Notes: generated by a model not told the origin, from the sequence alone. A DNA stretch of 64,000 nucleotides from Ralstonia pickettii (GCF_030582395.1 NZ_CP104382.1:1302001-1366000), one strand, 5' to 3'; counted from the first letter of the stretch, positions 8,191-17,422 are shown. Made by a program: numbers and translations.

Positions 8191-9630
8191 ATGACGCCCG
8201 ACAACCTGATTCCGGCCTTGCGCGACATCGTGGGGGCCGCCAACGTTCTGACCGGCGACGACTGCGCCGAATACGAATCCGATTGGCGCCAGCGCGTGCG
8301 CCGCAAGGCGCTGTGCGTGGTGCGGCCCGGCTGCACGGCCGACGCCGCTGCGGTCGTGCGCGCGTGCGCACAAGCCGGTGTGTCTATCGTGCCGCAGGGT
8401 GGCAATACGGGCCTGGTGGAAGGCTCGGTGCCCGATGCCAGCGGCGGGCAAATCATCCTGAGCCTGCGCCGCATGCAGACCGTGCGCGCCATCGACGCCG
8501 CCAACATGACGATGACGGTGGACGCCGGTTGCGTGCTCCAGTCGCTGCAGGACGTGGCAAGCGAGGCCGGGATGCTGTTCCCGTTGAGCCTGGGTGCGGA
8601 AGGGAGTTGCACCATCGGCGGCAACCTGGCGACCAATGCGGGCGGCACGCAGGTGCTGCGCTATGGCAATGCGCGCGAGCTGTGCCTGGGGCTGGAAGTC
8701 GTGCTGGCCGATGGGCAAATCTGGGAGAGCCTGCACGGCCTGCGCAAGGACAACACCGGTTACGACCTGCGCAATCTGTTCATCGGCAGCGAGGGCACGC
8801 TGGGCATCATCACGGCGGCCACGCTACGGCTGTATCCGCAACCGGCCGCGCAATTGACGGCGTGGGCCGCGGTGCCTTCGCTGCAAGCCGCCACGGCATT
8901 GCTGGCGTTGTCGCACCGGCATCTGTCTGCGGCGCTCACGGGCTTTGAGGTGATGAGTCAGGAAGGGCTCAGGCTGGTCGACACGCACTATCCGCATCTG
9001 CGCGTGCCGATGTGGCGCGAAACGATGTGGTGCGTGCTGCTGGAAGCGTCCGACAGTGAATCCGAAGCGCATGCCCGTGCGCAGTTTGAGCACCTGCTCG
9101 AAACCGCGATGGAAGACGGCATCGTGACCGACGCGATCATTGCCGAAAACATCCGGCAAGCGCACGACCTGTGGCACATCCGCGAAAGCATCACCCTGGC
9201 CCAGGCCGCCGAAGGGCCCAACATCAAGCACGATGTGTCGGTGCCGATCTCGCGCATCCCCGAGTTCGTGGCGCAGACCGATGCGCAACTGCAGGCGCTC
9301 GCGCCCGGGCTGCGGCTCATCAACTTCGGGCATCTGGGCGACGGCAACCTGCACTACAACGTACAGCCGCCGGTTGGGGTGGACGCTGCGGCGTTCGTTG
9401 CCGCGCATGAGGCTGCGATTGGCGATGCGGTGTACCAGTCTGTCCACCGCTTTGGCGGTTCGATCTCGGCCGAGCATGGCATCGGCGCGCTCAAGCGCGA
9501 TCACCTTCCACACTACAAGGCGCCTGTGGCCCTGCAGTTGATGCAGACGATCAAGCAGGCACTCGACCCGCAATATCTGCTGAACCCGGGGCGAGTGCTC
9601 GAACGGCCGCCGGGTCAGATGGCGCGATAG
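8191..9630 (+). CDS. FAD-linked oxidase, probable D-2-hydroxyglutarate dehydrogenase
   Basis: 479 residues from the ATG at 8191, 37 bp after the aminotransferase. An N-terminal PCMH-type FAD domain shows VPQGGNTGLVEGSVP and GGNLATNAGGTQVLRYGNAR, and the C-terminal oxidase domain shows NFGHLGDGNLHYNV and SAEHGIGALKRD. These are hallmarks of the GlcD/D2HGDH family. In this operon the expected reaction is D-2-hydroxyglutarate to 2-oxoglutarate, passing electrons to an electron-transfer flavoprotein or quinone. D-lactate or glycolate oxidation is possible from sequence alone. Its 3' end overlaps the convergent IclR gene by 16 bp. Confidence 0.85.
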   Translation: MTPDNLIPALRDIVGAANVLTGDDCAEYESDWRQRVRRKALCVVRPGCTADAAAVVRACAQAGVSIVPQGGNTGLVEGSVPDASGGQIILSLRRMQTVRAIDAANMTMTVDAGCVLQSLQDVASEAGMLFPLSLGAEGSCTIGGNLATNAGGTQVLRYGNARELCLGLEVVLADGQIWESLHGLRKDNTGYDLRNLFIGSEGTLGIITAATLRLYPQPAAQLTAWAAVPSLQAATALLALSHRHLSAALTGFEVMSQEGLRLVDTHYPHLRVPMWRETMWCVLLEASDSESEAHARAQFEHLLETAMEDGIVTDAIIAENIRQAHDLWHIRESITLAQAAEGPNIKHDVSVPISRIPEFVAQTDAQLQALAPGLRLINFGHLGDGNLHYNVQPPVGVDAAAFVAAHEAAIGDAVYQSVHRFGGSISAEHGIGALKRDHLPHYKAPVALQLMQTIKQALDPQYLLNPGRVLERPPGQMAR

Positions 9631-10457
9631 GTATCGCTCACGGCCATTGATTGCATGGGGCGGCGCAGCGTTGGATCGAACGGATTGATCTGCGTGGTCA
9701 GCCGATTGGCCTCGCGCAGCAGCATGTCGTACACGATGGGCAGGCGATCTGCGCTCAGGCGGTTGGCGAGCGTACCCACGGATAGCGCGGCGACGACGTT
9801 GCCGTTGCGATCGAACACCGGCACGGCAATACCGGCCATGCCTTCGAGCAGCCCGTCCGTCTTGGCGCTGTAGCCGCGCTCGCGTGCTTTCCTGACCTCG
9901 GAGCGCAGATAGACCTCGTCGTACACGCTGTAGTGCCGGATGCGCGGCAGGTTGTAGCGCAGCACTTCCTCCTGCTCGGCGTCGGGCAGGTGGGCGAGGA
10001 TCACCAGCGCGCCCTGGCCCACACCGAGTTCGATCCGCCCGCCCACATCGCCCGTGAAGGTGCGAATCGGGTATTGGCCTTCCACGCGGTCCAGGCACAC
10101 CGCATCGAAGCCGGAGCGCACCAGCAGCAGCACCGTGTCGCCCAGGCTGGCATTCAACCGCAGCAGGGCCGGCCGGGCGACGGAGCGCAAGTCGTTCACC
10201 GCGCCCGCCTGGGCCGCCAGACAGAAGAAATCCAGGCTCAGGCGGTACAGCTTGTTCTGCTGATCCTGCTCGACCATGCCCTCCTGCGTCAGCCCCTGCA
10301 GCAGGCGGTGCGTGGTGGCGGGAGTCATTCCCAGCGTCTTGGCCAGGTAGGTGACGCGCACACCTTGGTGCTGCTGCTCCGCCATGGTGCGCAGGATCTG
10401 GAAGGTGCGGTGCATGGCGCTGCGCTGATGCGCATCGTCGTCGGAATCTATGGACAT
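9615..10457 (-). CDS. IclR family transcriptional regulator
   Basis: 280 residues. The N-terminal winged helix includes AMHRTFQILRTMAEQ and LAKTLGMTPATTHRLLQGL (about residues 14-57). The C-terminal effector domain shows GMAGIAVPVFDRNGNVVAAL, the usual IclR signature. It sits between the oxoadipate genes and the ABC transporter, divergent from the latter, with an ATTCCG/CGGAAT inverted repeat in the 187-bp gap. It most likely controls the transporter-dehydrogenase operon starting at 10645 and itself. The start ATG at 10457 gives the usual leader before the HTH. Confidence 0.88.
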   Translation of the reverse strand: MSIDSDDDAHQRSAMHRTFQILRTMAEQQHQGVRVTYLAKTLGMTPATTHRLLQGLTQEGMVEQDQQNKLYRLSLDFFCLAAQAGAVNDLRSVARPALLRLNASLGDTVLLLVRSGFDAVCLDRVEGQYPIRTFTGDVGGRIELGVGQGALVILAHLPDAEQEEVLRYNLPRIRHYSVYDEVYLRSEVRKARERGYSAKTDGLLEGMAGIAVPVFDRNGNVVAALSVGTLANRLSADRLPIVYDMLLREANRLTTQINPFDPTLRRPMQSMAVSDTYRAI

Positions 10458-10493
10458 AAAGCTGGAATGGACTGAATTTGGTTGATCGATTGT

Positions 10494-10510
10494 ATTCCGA
10501 TGGACGGAAT
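10494..10510. promoter_or_regulatory. Inverted repeat, candidate IclR operator
   Basis: ATTCCG, 5 bp, CGGAAT is a perfect inverted repeat 37 bp upstream of the IclR start and 135 bp before the ABC ATPase start. IclR proteins usually bind palindromes with GGAA/TTCC arms of about this size. Further half-site matches (TGGAAT near 10473 and ATTCC near 10524) flank it. Confidence 0.55.
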
Positions 10511-10644
10511 AAATACGATAAAAATTCCAACTACAGCGTATACACCTAGGCGAAATCGAAGTTTTGGCACACCTGTTGCAATAGCATATCCATATTGTTC
10601 AATTGGAAGAGTCTGGCGACGCCCCCAGTCGCAAAGGATCACCG

Positions 10645-11709
10645 ATGAGTTTTCTGCGCCTGAACCATGTCTCCAAGCAGTACGGCGACCTCCGGGTCGT
10701 CCAGGACTTCAACCTGAACGTGCACAAGGGCGAATTCGTCTCGCTGCTGGGCCCGTCGGGCTGCGGCAAGACGACGACGCTGCAGATGATTGCGGGCTTT
10801 GCAGAGGTGACCGAGGGCTCGATCGAGCTGGACGGCAAGGACATCACCCGTGCGAAAGCCAACGCGCGCGGCCTGGGGATCGTGTTCCAGACTTACGCGC
10901 TGTTCCCGCACATGACGGTGCGTGAAAACGTTGAATTCGGGCTGGAGATGCGCAAGTGCCCCGCAGCAGAGCGCCGCGAGCGCGCCCTGCAGACGTTGGC
11001 GCTCGTGCATCTGGACAAACATATCGATCGCTACCCGCGCGAGCTGTCGGGCGGCCAGCGGCAGCGCGTGGCCCTCGCGCGGGCGCTGGTCATCAAGCCG
11101 CCGGTGCTGCTGCTGGACGAGCCCCTGTCGAACCTGGACGCCAAGCTGCGCGAAGAGATGCAGTTCGAACTGCGTGAAATCCAGCGCAAGGTCGGCACGA
11201 CCACCATCATGGTCACCCACGACCAGGCCGAAGCCATGTCGATCAGCGACCGCGTGGTCGTCATGGAAGCAGGCCGCATCACGCAGGTGGATACGCCGCT
11301 GGCGGTGTATGAGCATCCGAGCAATGCATTCATCTCCACCTTTGTCGGCAAGGCCAATCTGCTGCATGCAGCGGTGGAGTCGGGCGCCAATGGCGAACTT
11401 CGCGCATCGGTCGGTTCCGTGCACCTGACTCTGCCGCCGGGCACACCCGTGAGCAGCAAGGTCGTGCTGGCGCTGCGTCCCGAAAAGATGACGTGCACCG
11501 CCGACGGCACGGGCCGCTGCGAAGGCCGCGTGACCGAGCGCTTCTTCCTCGGCAACCAGTGGATGTACACCGTCGACACGCCGCTTGGCGCGATGCTGGT
11601 ATCCGCCGTGAACGATGGCGACGCCCCGCGCGAAGTGGGCCAGACCGTGGGCGTGGATTGGCAAGACCGCTATGTGCGCGTGATCGGCACCGAGGGTAAC
11701 GCAGCATGA
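10645..11709 (+). CDS. ABC transporter ATP-binding protein, PotA type
   Basis: 354 residues. Walker A GPSGCGKTT (near residue 40), Q-loop TYALFPHMTV, signature LSGGQRQRVALARAL, Walker B VLLLDEPLSNLDAKLRE and the switch VTHDQAEAM are intact. A C-terminal TOBE-like domain (about residues 240-350) marks the spermidine/putrescine-type (3.A.1.11) importers. The ATG at 10645 follows AAAGGA. It overlaps the first permease gene by ATGA. It powers uptake of an organic amine or amino acid; with the surrounding enzymes pipecolate, lysine or an intermediate is the likely cargo. Confidence 0.9.
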   Translation: MSFLRLNHVSKQYGDLRVVQDFNLNVHKGEFVSLLGPSGCGKTTTLQMIAGFAEVTEGSIELDGKDITRAKANARGLGIVFQTYALFPHMTVRENVEFGLEMRKCPAAERRERALQTLALVHLDKHIDRYPRELSGGQRQRVALARALVIKPPVLLLDEPLSNLDAKLREEMQFELREIQRKVGTTTIMVTHDQAEAMSISDRVVVMEAGRITQVDTPLAVYEHPSNAFISTFVGKANLLHAAVESGANGELRASVGSVHLTLPPGTPVSSKVVLALRPEKMTCTADGTGRCEGRVTERFFLGNQWMYTVDTPLGAMLVSAVNDGDAPREVGQTVGVDWQDRYVRVIGTEGNAA

Positions 11710-12563
11710 GCCGCAGACCGATCTGGGTGCCGTGGAGCATGACCGGCCCGGCGCTGGCGCTCTTCAGTGTGATGTTGTTCGTGCCGCTCGCGCTGAGCGT
11801 GATTTTGTCGTTCAACGCGTTCGACGCCGACAAAGGCCCCATTGCGGGCACCTTCACGTTCGCGCACTACCTGCACGTGGTGCAAGACCCGTACTACTAC
11901 GAAATCTTCTGGCGCACGCTGCGCGTCTCGGCGCTCGTGACGCTGATCTGCATTCTGGTCGGCGCGCCCGAGGCCTACATCCTGAGCCGGATGCGCAAAC
12001 CCTGGCGTTCGATCTTTCTGCTCATCATCCTCGCGCCGCTGCTGATCTCGGTCGTGGTGCGCGCATTCGGCTGGAGCATGCTGCTCGGCCCCGAAGGCTT
12101 GATCAACGCGGCGTTCAAGGCCGTTGGCATCGGCCAGGTCAAGCTGCTGTACAACGAGACAGCCGTGGTGATTGCACTGGTGCACGTAATGCTGCCGTTC
12201 ATGGTGATTCCGGTGTGGACGTCACTGCAAAAGCTCGACCCGTGGGTGGAAAACGCCGCGCTGTCGTTGTCCGCATCGCACTTCACGACGTTGCGCCGCG
12301 TGGTGCTGCCGCAGGTCATGCCGGGCATTCTGTCGGGCAGCCTGATCGTGTTCGGCCTGGCGGCCAGCTCTTTCGCCATTCCGGGGCTCCTTGGCGGGCG
12401 CCGCGTGAAGATGGTCGCCACGCTCATCTACGACGAATACCTGAACGAACTGAACTGGCCGCTGGGCGCAGCCATCGCGCTGATCCTGCTGGCGGCCAAC
12501 CTCGTCATCATGCTGGGTTGGAACCGCATGATCGAAGGCCGCTACAAGAAGACGTTGGGCTGA
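11706..12563 (+). CDS. ABC transporter permease, PotB type
   Basis: 285 residues with about six membrane segments (first at MTGPALALFSVMLFVPLALS). The cytoplasmic EAA-type loop is at SLSASHFTTLRRVVLPQVMP, containing the conserved G/S-x8-R-x-LP pattern that contacts the ATPase. Its homologues in polyamine-type importers form a heterodimer with the next gene product. It overlaps the ATPase gene by 4 bp and lies 10 bp before the second permease. Confidence 0.88.
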   Translation: MSRRPIWVPWSMTGPALALFSVMLFVPLALSVILSFNAFDADKGPIAGTFTFAHYLHVVQDPYYYEIFWRTLRVSALVTLICILVGAPEAYILSRMRKPWRSIFLLIILAPLLISVVVRAFGWSMLLGPEGLINAAFKAVGIGQVKLLYNETAVVIALVHVMLPFMVIPVWTSLQKLDPWVENAALSLSASHFTTLRRVVLPQVMPGILSGSLIVFGLAASSFAIPGLLGGRRVKMVATLIYDEYLNELNWPLGAAIALILLAANLVIMLGWNRMIEGRYKKTLG

Positions 12564-12573
12564 AGGAGCGCAC

Positions 12574-13368
12574 ATGCAAAAGAACGGACCGCTCGCGCTC
12601 ATCTTCAACGCGCTCGTCATCACCTTCATGCTGGCACCGCTGGTGATCGTGTGCATCGTCGCCTTCACGCCCGAAGAAACGCTCACGCTGCCCACCAGTC
12701 ATTTCTCGCTGCGCTGGTTCGACCAGGTGCTGCATCACCCCGACTTCGTGCAGTCGTTCTGGAACAGCCTCTGGCTGGGCCTGGCGGCGGCCACGCTGTC
12801 GACCGCACTCGCGGTGCCGGCAGCCATGGCCATCGTGCGCTACCGCGCGCCGGGGCTGCAGTATCTGCAAGGCGTGTTCCTGTCGCCGCTGATCATTCCG
12901 CACCTCGTGCTGGGCGTGGCGCTGTTGCGCATGTTCTCGCTGGTGGGCGGGCAAGGCAGCTTCGGCTGGCTGATCTTCGCGCACGCACTGATCGTCACGC
13001 CGTACACGATGCGGCTGGTGATGGCGGCGCTGGTGGGCTTTGACCACTCGGTCGAGCACGCCGCCTATTCGCTGGGCGCAAGCAGCTTCACGGTGTTCCG
13101 CCGCATGACGCTGCCGATGATCCTGCCGGGCATCACGGGCGGCTGGCTGCTGGCCTTCATCAACAGCTTTGATGAACTGACGATGTCGATCTTCGTGGTG
13201 TCGCCCGCCACCGTCACGCTGCCGGTGCGCATGTACATGTACGCCACGGAATCGCTCGACCCGATGATGGCCGCCGTCTCGGCGCTGATCGTCTTCCTCA
13301 CGCTCGCGCTGATGCTGCTGCTGGACAAGGTCTACGGCCTGGACCGGATTCTGATCGGCAAGCATTGA
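12574..13368 (+). CDS. ABC transporter permease, PotC type
   Basis: 264 residues, about six membrane segments. The EAA-type loop reads SLGASSFTVFRRMTLPMILP, and the preceding PYTMRLVMAAL is usual for PotC homologues. The ribosome binding site GAAGGAG precedes the ATG. It pairs with the product of the gene before it. The dehydrogenase genes follow after only 13 bp, so uptake and first oxidation are transcribed together. Confidence 0.88.
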   Translation: MQKNGPLALIFNALVITFMLAPLVIVCIVAFTPEETLTLPTSHFSLRWFDQVLHHPDFVQSFWNSLWLGLAAATLSTALAVPAAMAIVRYRAPGLQYLQGVFLSPLIIPHLVLGVALLRMFSLVGGQGSFGWLIFAHALIVTPYTMRLVMAALVGFDHSVEHAAYSLGASSFTVFRRMTLPMILPGITGGWLLAFINSFDELTMSIFVVSPATVTLPVRMYMYATESLDPMMAAVSALIVFLTLALMLLLDKVYGLDRILIGKH

Positions 13369-13381
13369 GATACAGATCACG

Positions 13382-13708
13382 ATGAATGCTCCTGCAAACC
13401 GCTCTGCCCGCGCGCAGCTCCAGCGCCTCAAAGAGCGCAATCGCCCCACAGTGGCCTTCGTGCTGGACGGCCAGCCCGCTGAAGCCCTTGCCGGGGACAC
13501 CGTCCTCACGGCCGTGCTCACGCACATACGCCAGTTGCGCATCAATGAATTCAGCCAGCAGCCGCGCGCGGGTTTCTGCCTGATGGGCGCATGCCAGGAC
13601 TGCTGGGTGCGCCTGGCCGACGGCAAATCGCTGCGCGCCTGCCAGACCATGATCGAACCAGGCATGCACATCTGCACGCAACCGGCCGGTAACGAGGGAG
13701 CCGCGTGA
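13382..13708 (+). CDS. (2Fe-2S)-binding subunit of a three-subunit amine dehydrogenase (HcnA/OoxA gamma type)
   Basis: 108 residues. A ferredoxin-like cluster motif GFCLMGACQDC, followed about 17 residues later by RACQT, supplies four cysteines for a plant-type 2Fe-2S centre. The family comprises the small subunits of hydrogen cyanide synthase, octopine/nopaline oxidase and D-hydroxyproline dehydrogenase. The stop overlaps the start of the next gene (GTGATG). It passes electrons between the flavoprotein subunits. Confidence 0.85.
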   Translation: MNAPANRSARAQLQRLKERNRPTVAFVLDGQPAEALAGDTVLTAVLTHIRQLRINEFSQQPRAGFCLMGACQDCWVRLADGKSLRACQTMIEPGMHICTQPAGNEGAA

Positions 13709-15138
13709 TGACGCAACCCGCCCCCACGCTGCAGCGGCAGTCGCAAGCGGATCTGCCGCCCGTCATCATCGGTGCCGGGCCGGCAGGTGTGCGTGCGGCG
13801 CAGACGCTGTTGGCGCACGGCCTCAAACCCATCGTGCTGGATGAAGCGCCGCGCTCGGGCGGCCAGATCTATCGCCGCCAGCCGGATGGCTTCGCCAGGA
13901 GTGCCGCAGATTTGTATGGCACCGAAGCCGAACGTGCGCAAGACATACACGCCACCTTCGACCGCCTCCAGCCGCAGATCGACTACCACCCGCAGACCCT
14001 GGTCTGGAATGCCCAGCCGGATCTGCTCGACCTGCTGCATGTGCCAACGCGCGCAGTGAGCAGCCTGCCCTGGCGCGATGTGATCGTCGCTACCGGCGCC
14101 ACCGACCGCGTGCTGCCAATCCCGGGTTGGACGCTGCCCGGCGTCTATACGCTGGGCGGTGCGCAAGTCGCGCTCAAATACCAGGGCTGTGCGATTGGCG
14201 ATGCCGTGGTGTTTGCCGGCACCGGCCCGCTGCTGTATCTGGTGGCCTGCCAATACGCCAAGGCCGGCGCGAATGTCGTGGCGGTGCTCGATACGGCGCC
14301 GGCTTCCGCGCGCTACAAGGCAGCGCCGGCCATGTTGGGCCAGCCTGCCGTCATGGCCAAGGGGATGGCGCTGGTGGGCTGGCTCAAGCTGCACGGCATC
14401 CCCATGCATCACGGCGTGCGACTGCTGCGCGCCGAAGGCGATGCGGCGGTCGAGCAGCTCGTGTGGAACGACAGCGCCGGTCGCGAGCAGCACACCGCAT
14501 GCTCCGCGGTGGGCATGGGCTACGCGCTGCGGCCCGAAACACAACTCGCCGATCTGCTGGGCTGCGCATTCGAGTTTTCTGCGCTGCACCGCTGCCATGT
14601 GCCGCGCATCGACGCCATGCGGCGCAGCTCCGTCGCGGGCGTCTATCTGGCAGGCGATGGCGGGGGCATCATGGGTGCCGACGCAGCCGAGTACTCCGGC
14701 GAACTGGCCGCGCTCGCCCTGTTGCAGGATCGGCAAATCACCGTCGATGCGGATCGCTTGGACGCGCTGCGCCAGCGCCTGCAGAAGATCGAGCGGTTCC
14801 GCCACGCGCTGGAAGTTGCCTTCCCCTTTCCCGATGACTGGGCCGCGCACGCCAGCGACGACCTGGTGGTGTGCCGCTGCGAAAACGTCACCGCCGGCAC
14901 CCTGCGCCAGACAGCCGCCGAATGCGGCGTGCATGAACTGAACCGCCTGAAGGCGCTGTGCAGGGTCGGCATGGGCCGCTGCCAGGGCCGGATGTGCGGC
15001 GCGTCGGCAGCCGAAATCCTGGCGCACGCGCAGTCCGTGCCGCTGGCACAGGTGGGGCGACTGCGCGGTCAGGCACCGATCAAGCCGCTGCCATTGGATG
15101 TGACCGAGCTGATCGAACCGGAGAGCCACCATGCGTGA
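13705..15138 (+). CDS. FAD/NAD(P)-binding subunit of the amine dehydrogenase (HcnB/OoxA alpha type)
   Basis: 477 residues. The dinucleotide fold begins VIIGAGPAGVRAAQTLL, followed by a second site at VVFAGTGPLLYLVA and the FAD box VYLAGDGGGIMGADAAEYSG. The C-terminus adds a BFD-like iron-sulphur domain with VVCRCENVTAGTLR and CRVGMGRCQGRMCG (about residues 390-435). This fused arrangement is typical of the alpha subunits of HcnABC-like dehydrogenases. It overlaps both neighbours by 4 and 8 bp, so the three subunits are made together. Confidence 0.87.
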   Translation: MMTQPAPTLQRQSQADLPPVIIGAGPAGVRAAQTLLAHGLKPIVLDEAPRSGGQIYRRQPDGFARSAADLYGTEAERAQDIHATFDRLQPQIDYHPQTLVWNAQPDLLDLLHVPTRAVSSLPWRDVIVATGATDRVLPIPGWTLPGVYTLGGAQVALKYQGCAIGDAVVFAGTGPLLYLVACQYAKAGANVVAVLDTAPASARYKAAPAMLGQPAVMAKGMALVGWLKLHGIPMHHGVRLLRAEGDAAVEQLVWNDSAGREQHTACSAVGMGYALRPETQLADLLGCAFEFSALHRCHVPRIDAMRRSSVAGVYLAGDGGGIMGADAAEYSGELAALALLQDRQITVDADRLDALRQRLQKIERFRHALEVAFPFPDDWAAHASDDLVVCRCENVTAGTLRQTAAECGVHELNRLKALCRVGMGRCQGRMCGASAAEILAHAQSVPLAQVGRLRGQAPIKPLPLDVTELIEPESHHA

Positions 15139-16264
15139 GCAGCTTGCATGCGACGTGGCCATCATCGGCGGCGGCATCATGGGCAGCGCCACGGCGCTGT
15201 TCCTGCGGCGGCGCGGGCTGGCCGTCACCTTGCTCGAACGCGACCTGTGCGGCTCGCGCTCCAGCGGCGTCAATTTTGGCGGTGTGCGGCGCCAGGGGCG
15301 CTCCATCGAGCAATTGCCGTTGGCCCAACGTTCGCACCAGATCTGGGGACGCCTGACCGAGCTGATCGGCACCGAAGCCGAGTACGAGCGCAGCGGGCAC
15401 TTCAAGATCGCCCGCAGCGTGGCCGACATGGAATCGCTGGCGAGCTACGCAGCACGCAGCGAGGGCTACGGCCTCGGCTTGCAGCTCATCGAGGGCCGGG
15501 CCGCGCTGCAGAAAGTGTTTCCGATGGGCGGCGAACAGATCGTCGGCGGCTCGCTGTGCCCGGAAGACGGACAAGCCAATCCGCGCCTGCTGTCGCCTGC
15601 ATTCGCCCGCGTCGCGCAGGCTGCCGGCGCCGATGTGCGAGAGCACGCGCCGGTGCAATCGGTCGAGCACGATGGCACGCGCTTCGTCATCCATGCTCGT
15701 CAACATGACCGCGATCTGGAGGTCAAAGCCTCTGCGCTCGTCAACTGCGCCGGAGCGTGGGCCGCCCAGTTTGCCGCGCAATGGGGTGAGCCCGTACCGA
15801 TGTTCACCATCCCGCCCACCATGGGCGTGACCGAGCCGCTGCCGTTCTTCCTGCCCTGGAGCCTGGGCGTGGAAGGCGGCGGCATCTACTGCCGCCAGGT
15901 TCGGCGCGGCAATGTGGTGTTCGGCGGCGGGCGCGGCTACGTGCTGGATGACCAGCGCGCACGCTCGTCGCACGTGGCGATCCTGCGCCAGTTGCCGCAA
16001 TTGGCAGCCCTGCTGCCGCAACTCACGGGCGCCCACATCATCCGCACCTGGAGCGGCACCGAAGGCAACCTGCCTGACGACGAGCCCGTGATTGGCCCCA
16101 GTGCCCGCCGCCCCGGCCTGTTCCACGCGTTCGGCTTTGCCGGTGCCGGCTTCCAGCTCGGCCCCGGCGTGGGCGATGTCATGGCCGAACTGATTGCCGA
16201 GGGCCGCACTTCCACGCCGATCGAGCCCTTTTCCATCCAACGCTTTCTGCCACCCGCAGCTTGA
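15131..16264 (+). CDS. FAD-dependent amine oxidoreductase subunit (DAO family, HcnC/OoxB beta type)
   Basis: 377 residues. The FAD fold opens VAIIGGGIMGSATALFLRRR and continues with GSRSSGVNFGGVRRQGR, a mark of the sarcosine/D-amino-acid dehydrogenase (DAO) group; the C-terminal FAD contact is GFAGAGFQLGPGVG. As the catalytic beta subunit it should oxidise the C-N bond of a secondary amine or amino acid. In this gene cluster the best candidate is pipecolate, giving piperideine-6-carboxylate, which opens to the semialdehyde used by the ALDH downstream. Substrate and stereochemistry are inference; D-hydroxyproline or an opine are alternatives. Confidence 0.86.
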   Translation: MREQLACDVAIIGGGIMGSATALFLRRRGLAVTLLERDLCGSRSSGVNFGGVRRQGRSIEQLPLAQRSHQIWGRLTELIGTEAEYERSGHFKIARSVADMESLASYAARSEGYGLGLQLIEGRAALQKVFPMGGEQIVGGSLCPEDGQANPRLLSPAFARVAQAAGADVREHAPVQSVEHDGTRFVIHARQHDRDLEVKASALVNCAGAWAAQFAAQWGEPVPMFTIPPTMGVTEPLPFFLPWSLGVEGGGIYCRQVRRGNVVFGGGRGYVLDDQRARSSHVAILRQLPQLAALLPQLTGAHIIRTWSGTEGNLPDDEPVIGPSARRPGLFHAFGFAGAGFQLGPGVGDVMAELIAEGRTSTPIEPFSIQRFLPPAA

Positions 16265-16290
16265 TGCACTTGATGCCCCAGGAGACCACC

Positions 16291-17355
16291 ATGCTTGTGA
16301 AACACGCGAAAACATCGTTCACGTCCATCATTGCTGCGGCTGCCGGAACCGCGCTGCTCGCCGCCGGTGCCGCCCACGCGGAAACCAAGACGCTGTACAT
16401 CGGCATGAACGGCGGCAACATGGAACGCACCTACACGCAGTTCGTGTTCCCGCCGTTCGAGAAGGCCAACAACGTCAAGGTCGTCGTCGTGCCCGGCACC
16501 TCGACCGACATCCTCGCCAAGGCGCAAGCCACCAAAGGCACGGCACAGATGCACGTGATGACGCTGGACGACGGTGTCATGTTCCGCGCGATCGGCATGG
16601 GGCTGTGCGAAAAGCTCAAGCCATCGGCCAACCTGTCGGCTGTGCCCGCCATTGCGCACCTCAAGGGTGACTACGCCGTCGGCTTGTCGATGGGCCTGAC
16701 GGGCCTCGCCTACAGCACCAAGATCTTTGCCGACAAAGGCTGGACGCCGCCCACTTCGTGGGGCGATCTGGCTGACCCGAAATACAAGGGCAAGGTGGTC
16801 GTGCAATCCATGCCGGCTTCGTCGTTCGGGCTGGATGCTTTCCTGATGTTCAATCGCATGAAGGGCGGCACGGAAAAGAACGTCGACCCGGCCTTCAAGG
16901 CATGGCCGACCACCATCGGCCCGAACGTGGTCGAGTACATCCCCAACTCGTCGAAGGTGGTGGAGATGATGCAGGCCGGCGATGCGGCGCTGTTCCCGTA
17001 CACGCTCACGCAGGTGGAACTGATGAAATCCAAGGGCATCCCGATGGAATTCGTCGCGCCCAAGGAAGGCGCCGTCGTTCTGCTCACAGCGCAGTGCGTG
17101 CTGGCCAACAATCCGGATGCCGATCTGGCGCAGAAGCTGGCGGACTACCTGATCAGCCCCGAAGCCCAGGCGCTCGCCATGGAAAACGGCTCCTACAATC
17201 CAGTCAACCCCAAGGCCCCGCTCAAGGGCAAGGCGGCAGAAGAGCAGAACAAGATGAACACCATCCTGAAGACGGCCGTTGCGCTGGACTGGGACGTGAT
17301 CAACGCCGAGCGCCCCGAGTGGAGCAAGCGCTGGAACCGCATCGTCGAGCGTTGA
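16291..17355 (+). CDS. ABC transporter substrate-binding protein, PotD type
   Basis: 354 residues from the ATG at 16291, which follows CAGGAG; in-frame starts at 16261-16275 are less well placed. A Sec signal peptide (SIIAAAAGTALLAAGAAHA, cleavage near residue 30) leads a type II periplasmic binding fold. Class features are TLYIGMNGGNMERT at the mature N-terminus and VVPGTSTDILAKA. It belongs to the polyamine/organic-amine group and serves the PotABC-like proteins encoded upstream. Its position between the dehydrogenase and the ALDH genes ties it to the same pathway. Confidence 0.88.
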   Translation: MLVKHAKTSFTSIIAAAAGTALLAAGAAHAETKTLYIGMNGGNMERTYTQFVFPPFEKANNVKVVVVPGTSTDILAKAQATKGTAQMHVMTLDDGVMFRAIGMGLCEKLKPSANLSAVPAIAHLKGDYAVGLSMGLTGLAYSTKIFADKGWTPPTSWGDLADPKYKGKVVVQSMPASSFGLDAFLMFNRMKGGTEKNVDPAFKAWPTTIGPNVVEYIPNSSKVVEMMQAGDAALFPYTLTQVELMKSKGIPMEFVAPKEGAVVLLTAQCVLANNPDADLAQKLADYLISPEAQALAMENGSYNPVNPKAPLKGKAAEEQNKMNTILKTAVALDWDVINAERPEWSKRWNRIVER

Positions 17356-17422
17356 GCCTTACGCACCACCGCATCGCAACAGTTTTTCGATTGAACACGA
17401 GAGAAGAGCAAGGATTCACGCC

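Noticed and set aside
12508..15429. A 973-residue open frame on the minus strand
   Set aside because: It is antisense to the permease, ferredoxin and FAD subunit genes, all of which have clear family motifs. Its translation is Arg/His/Gln-rich without any domain, as expected of the complement of GC-rich genes.
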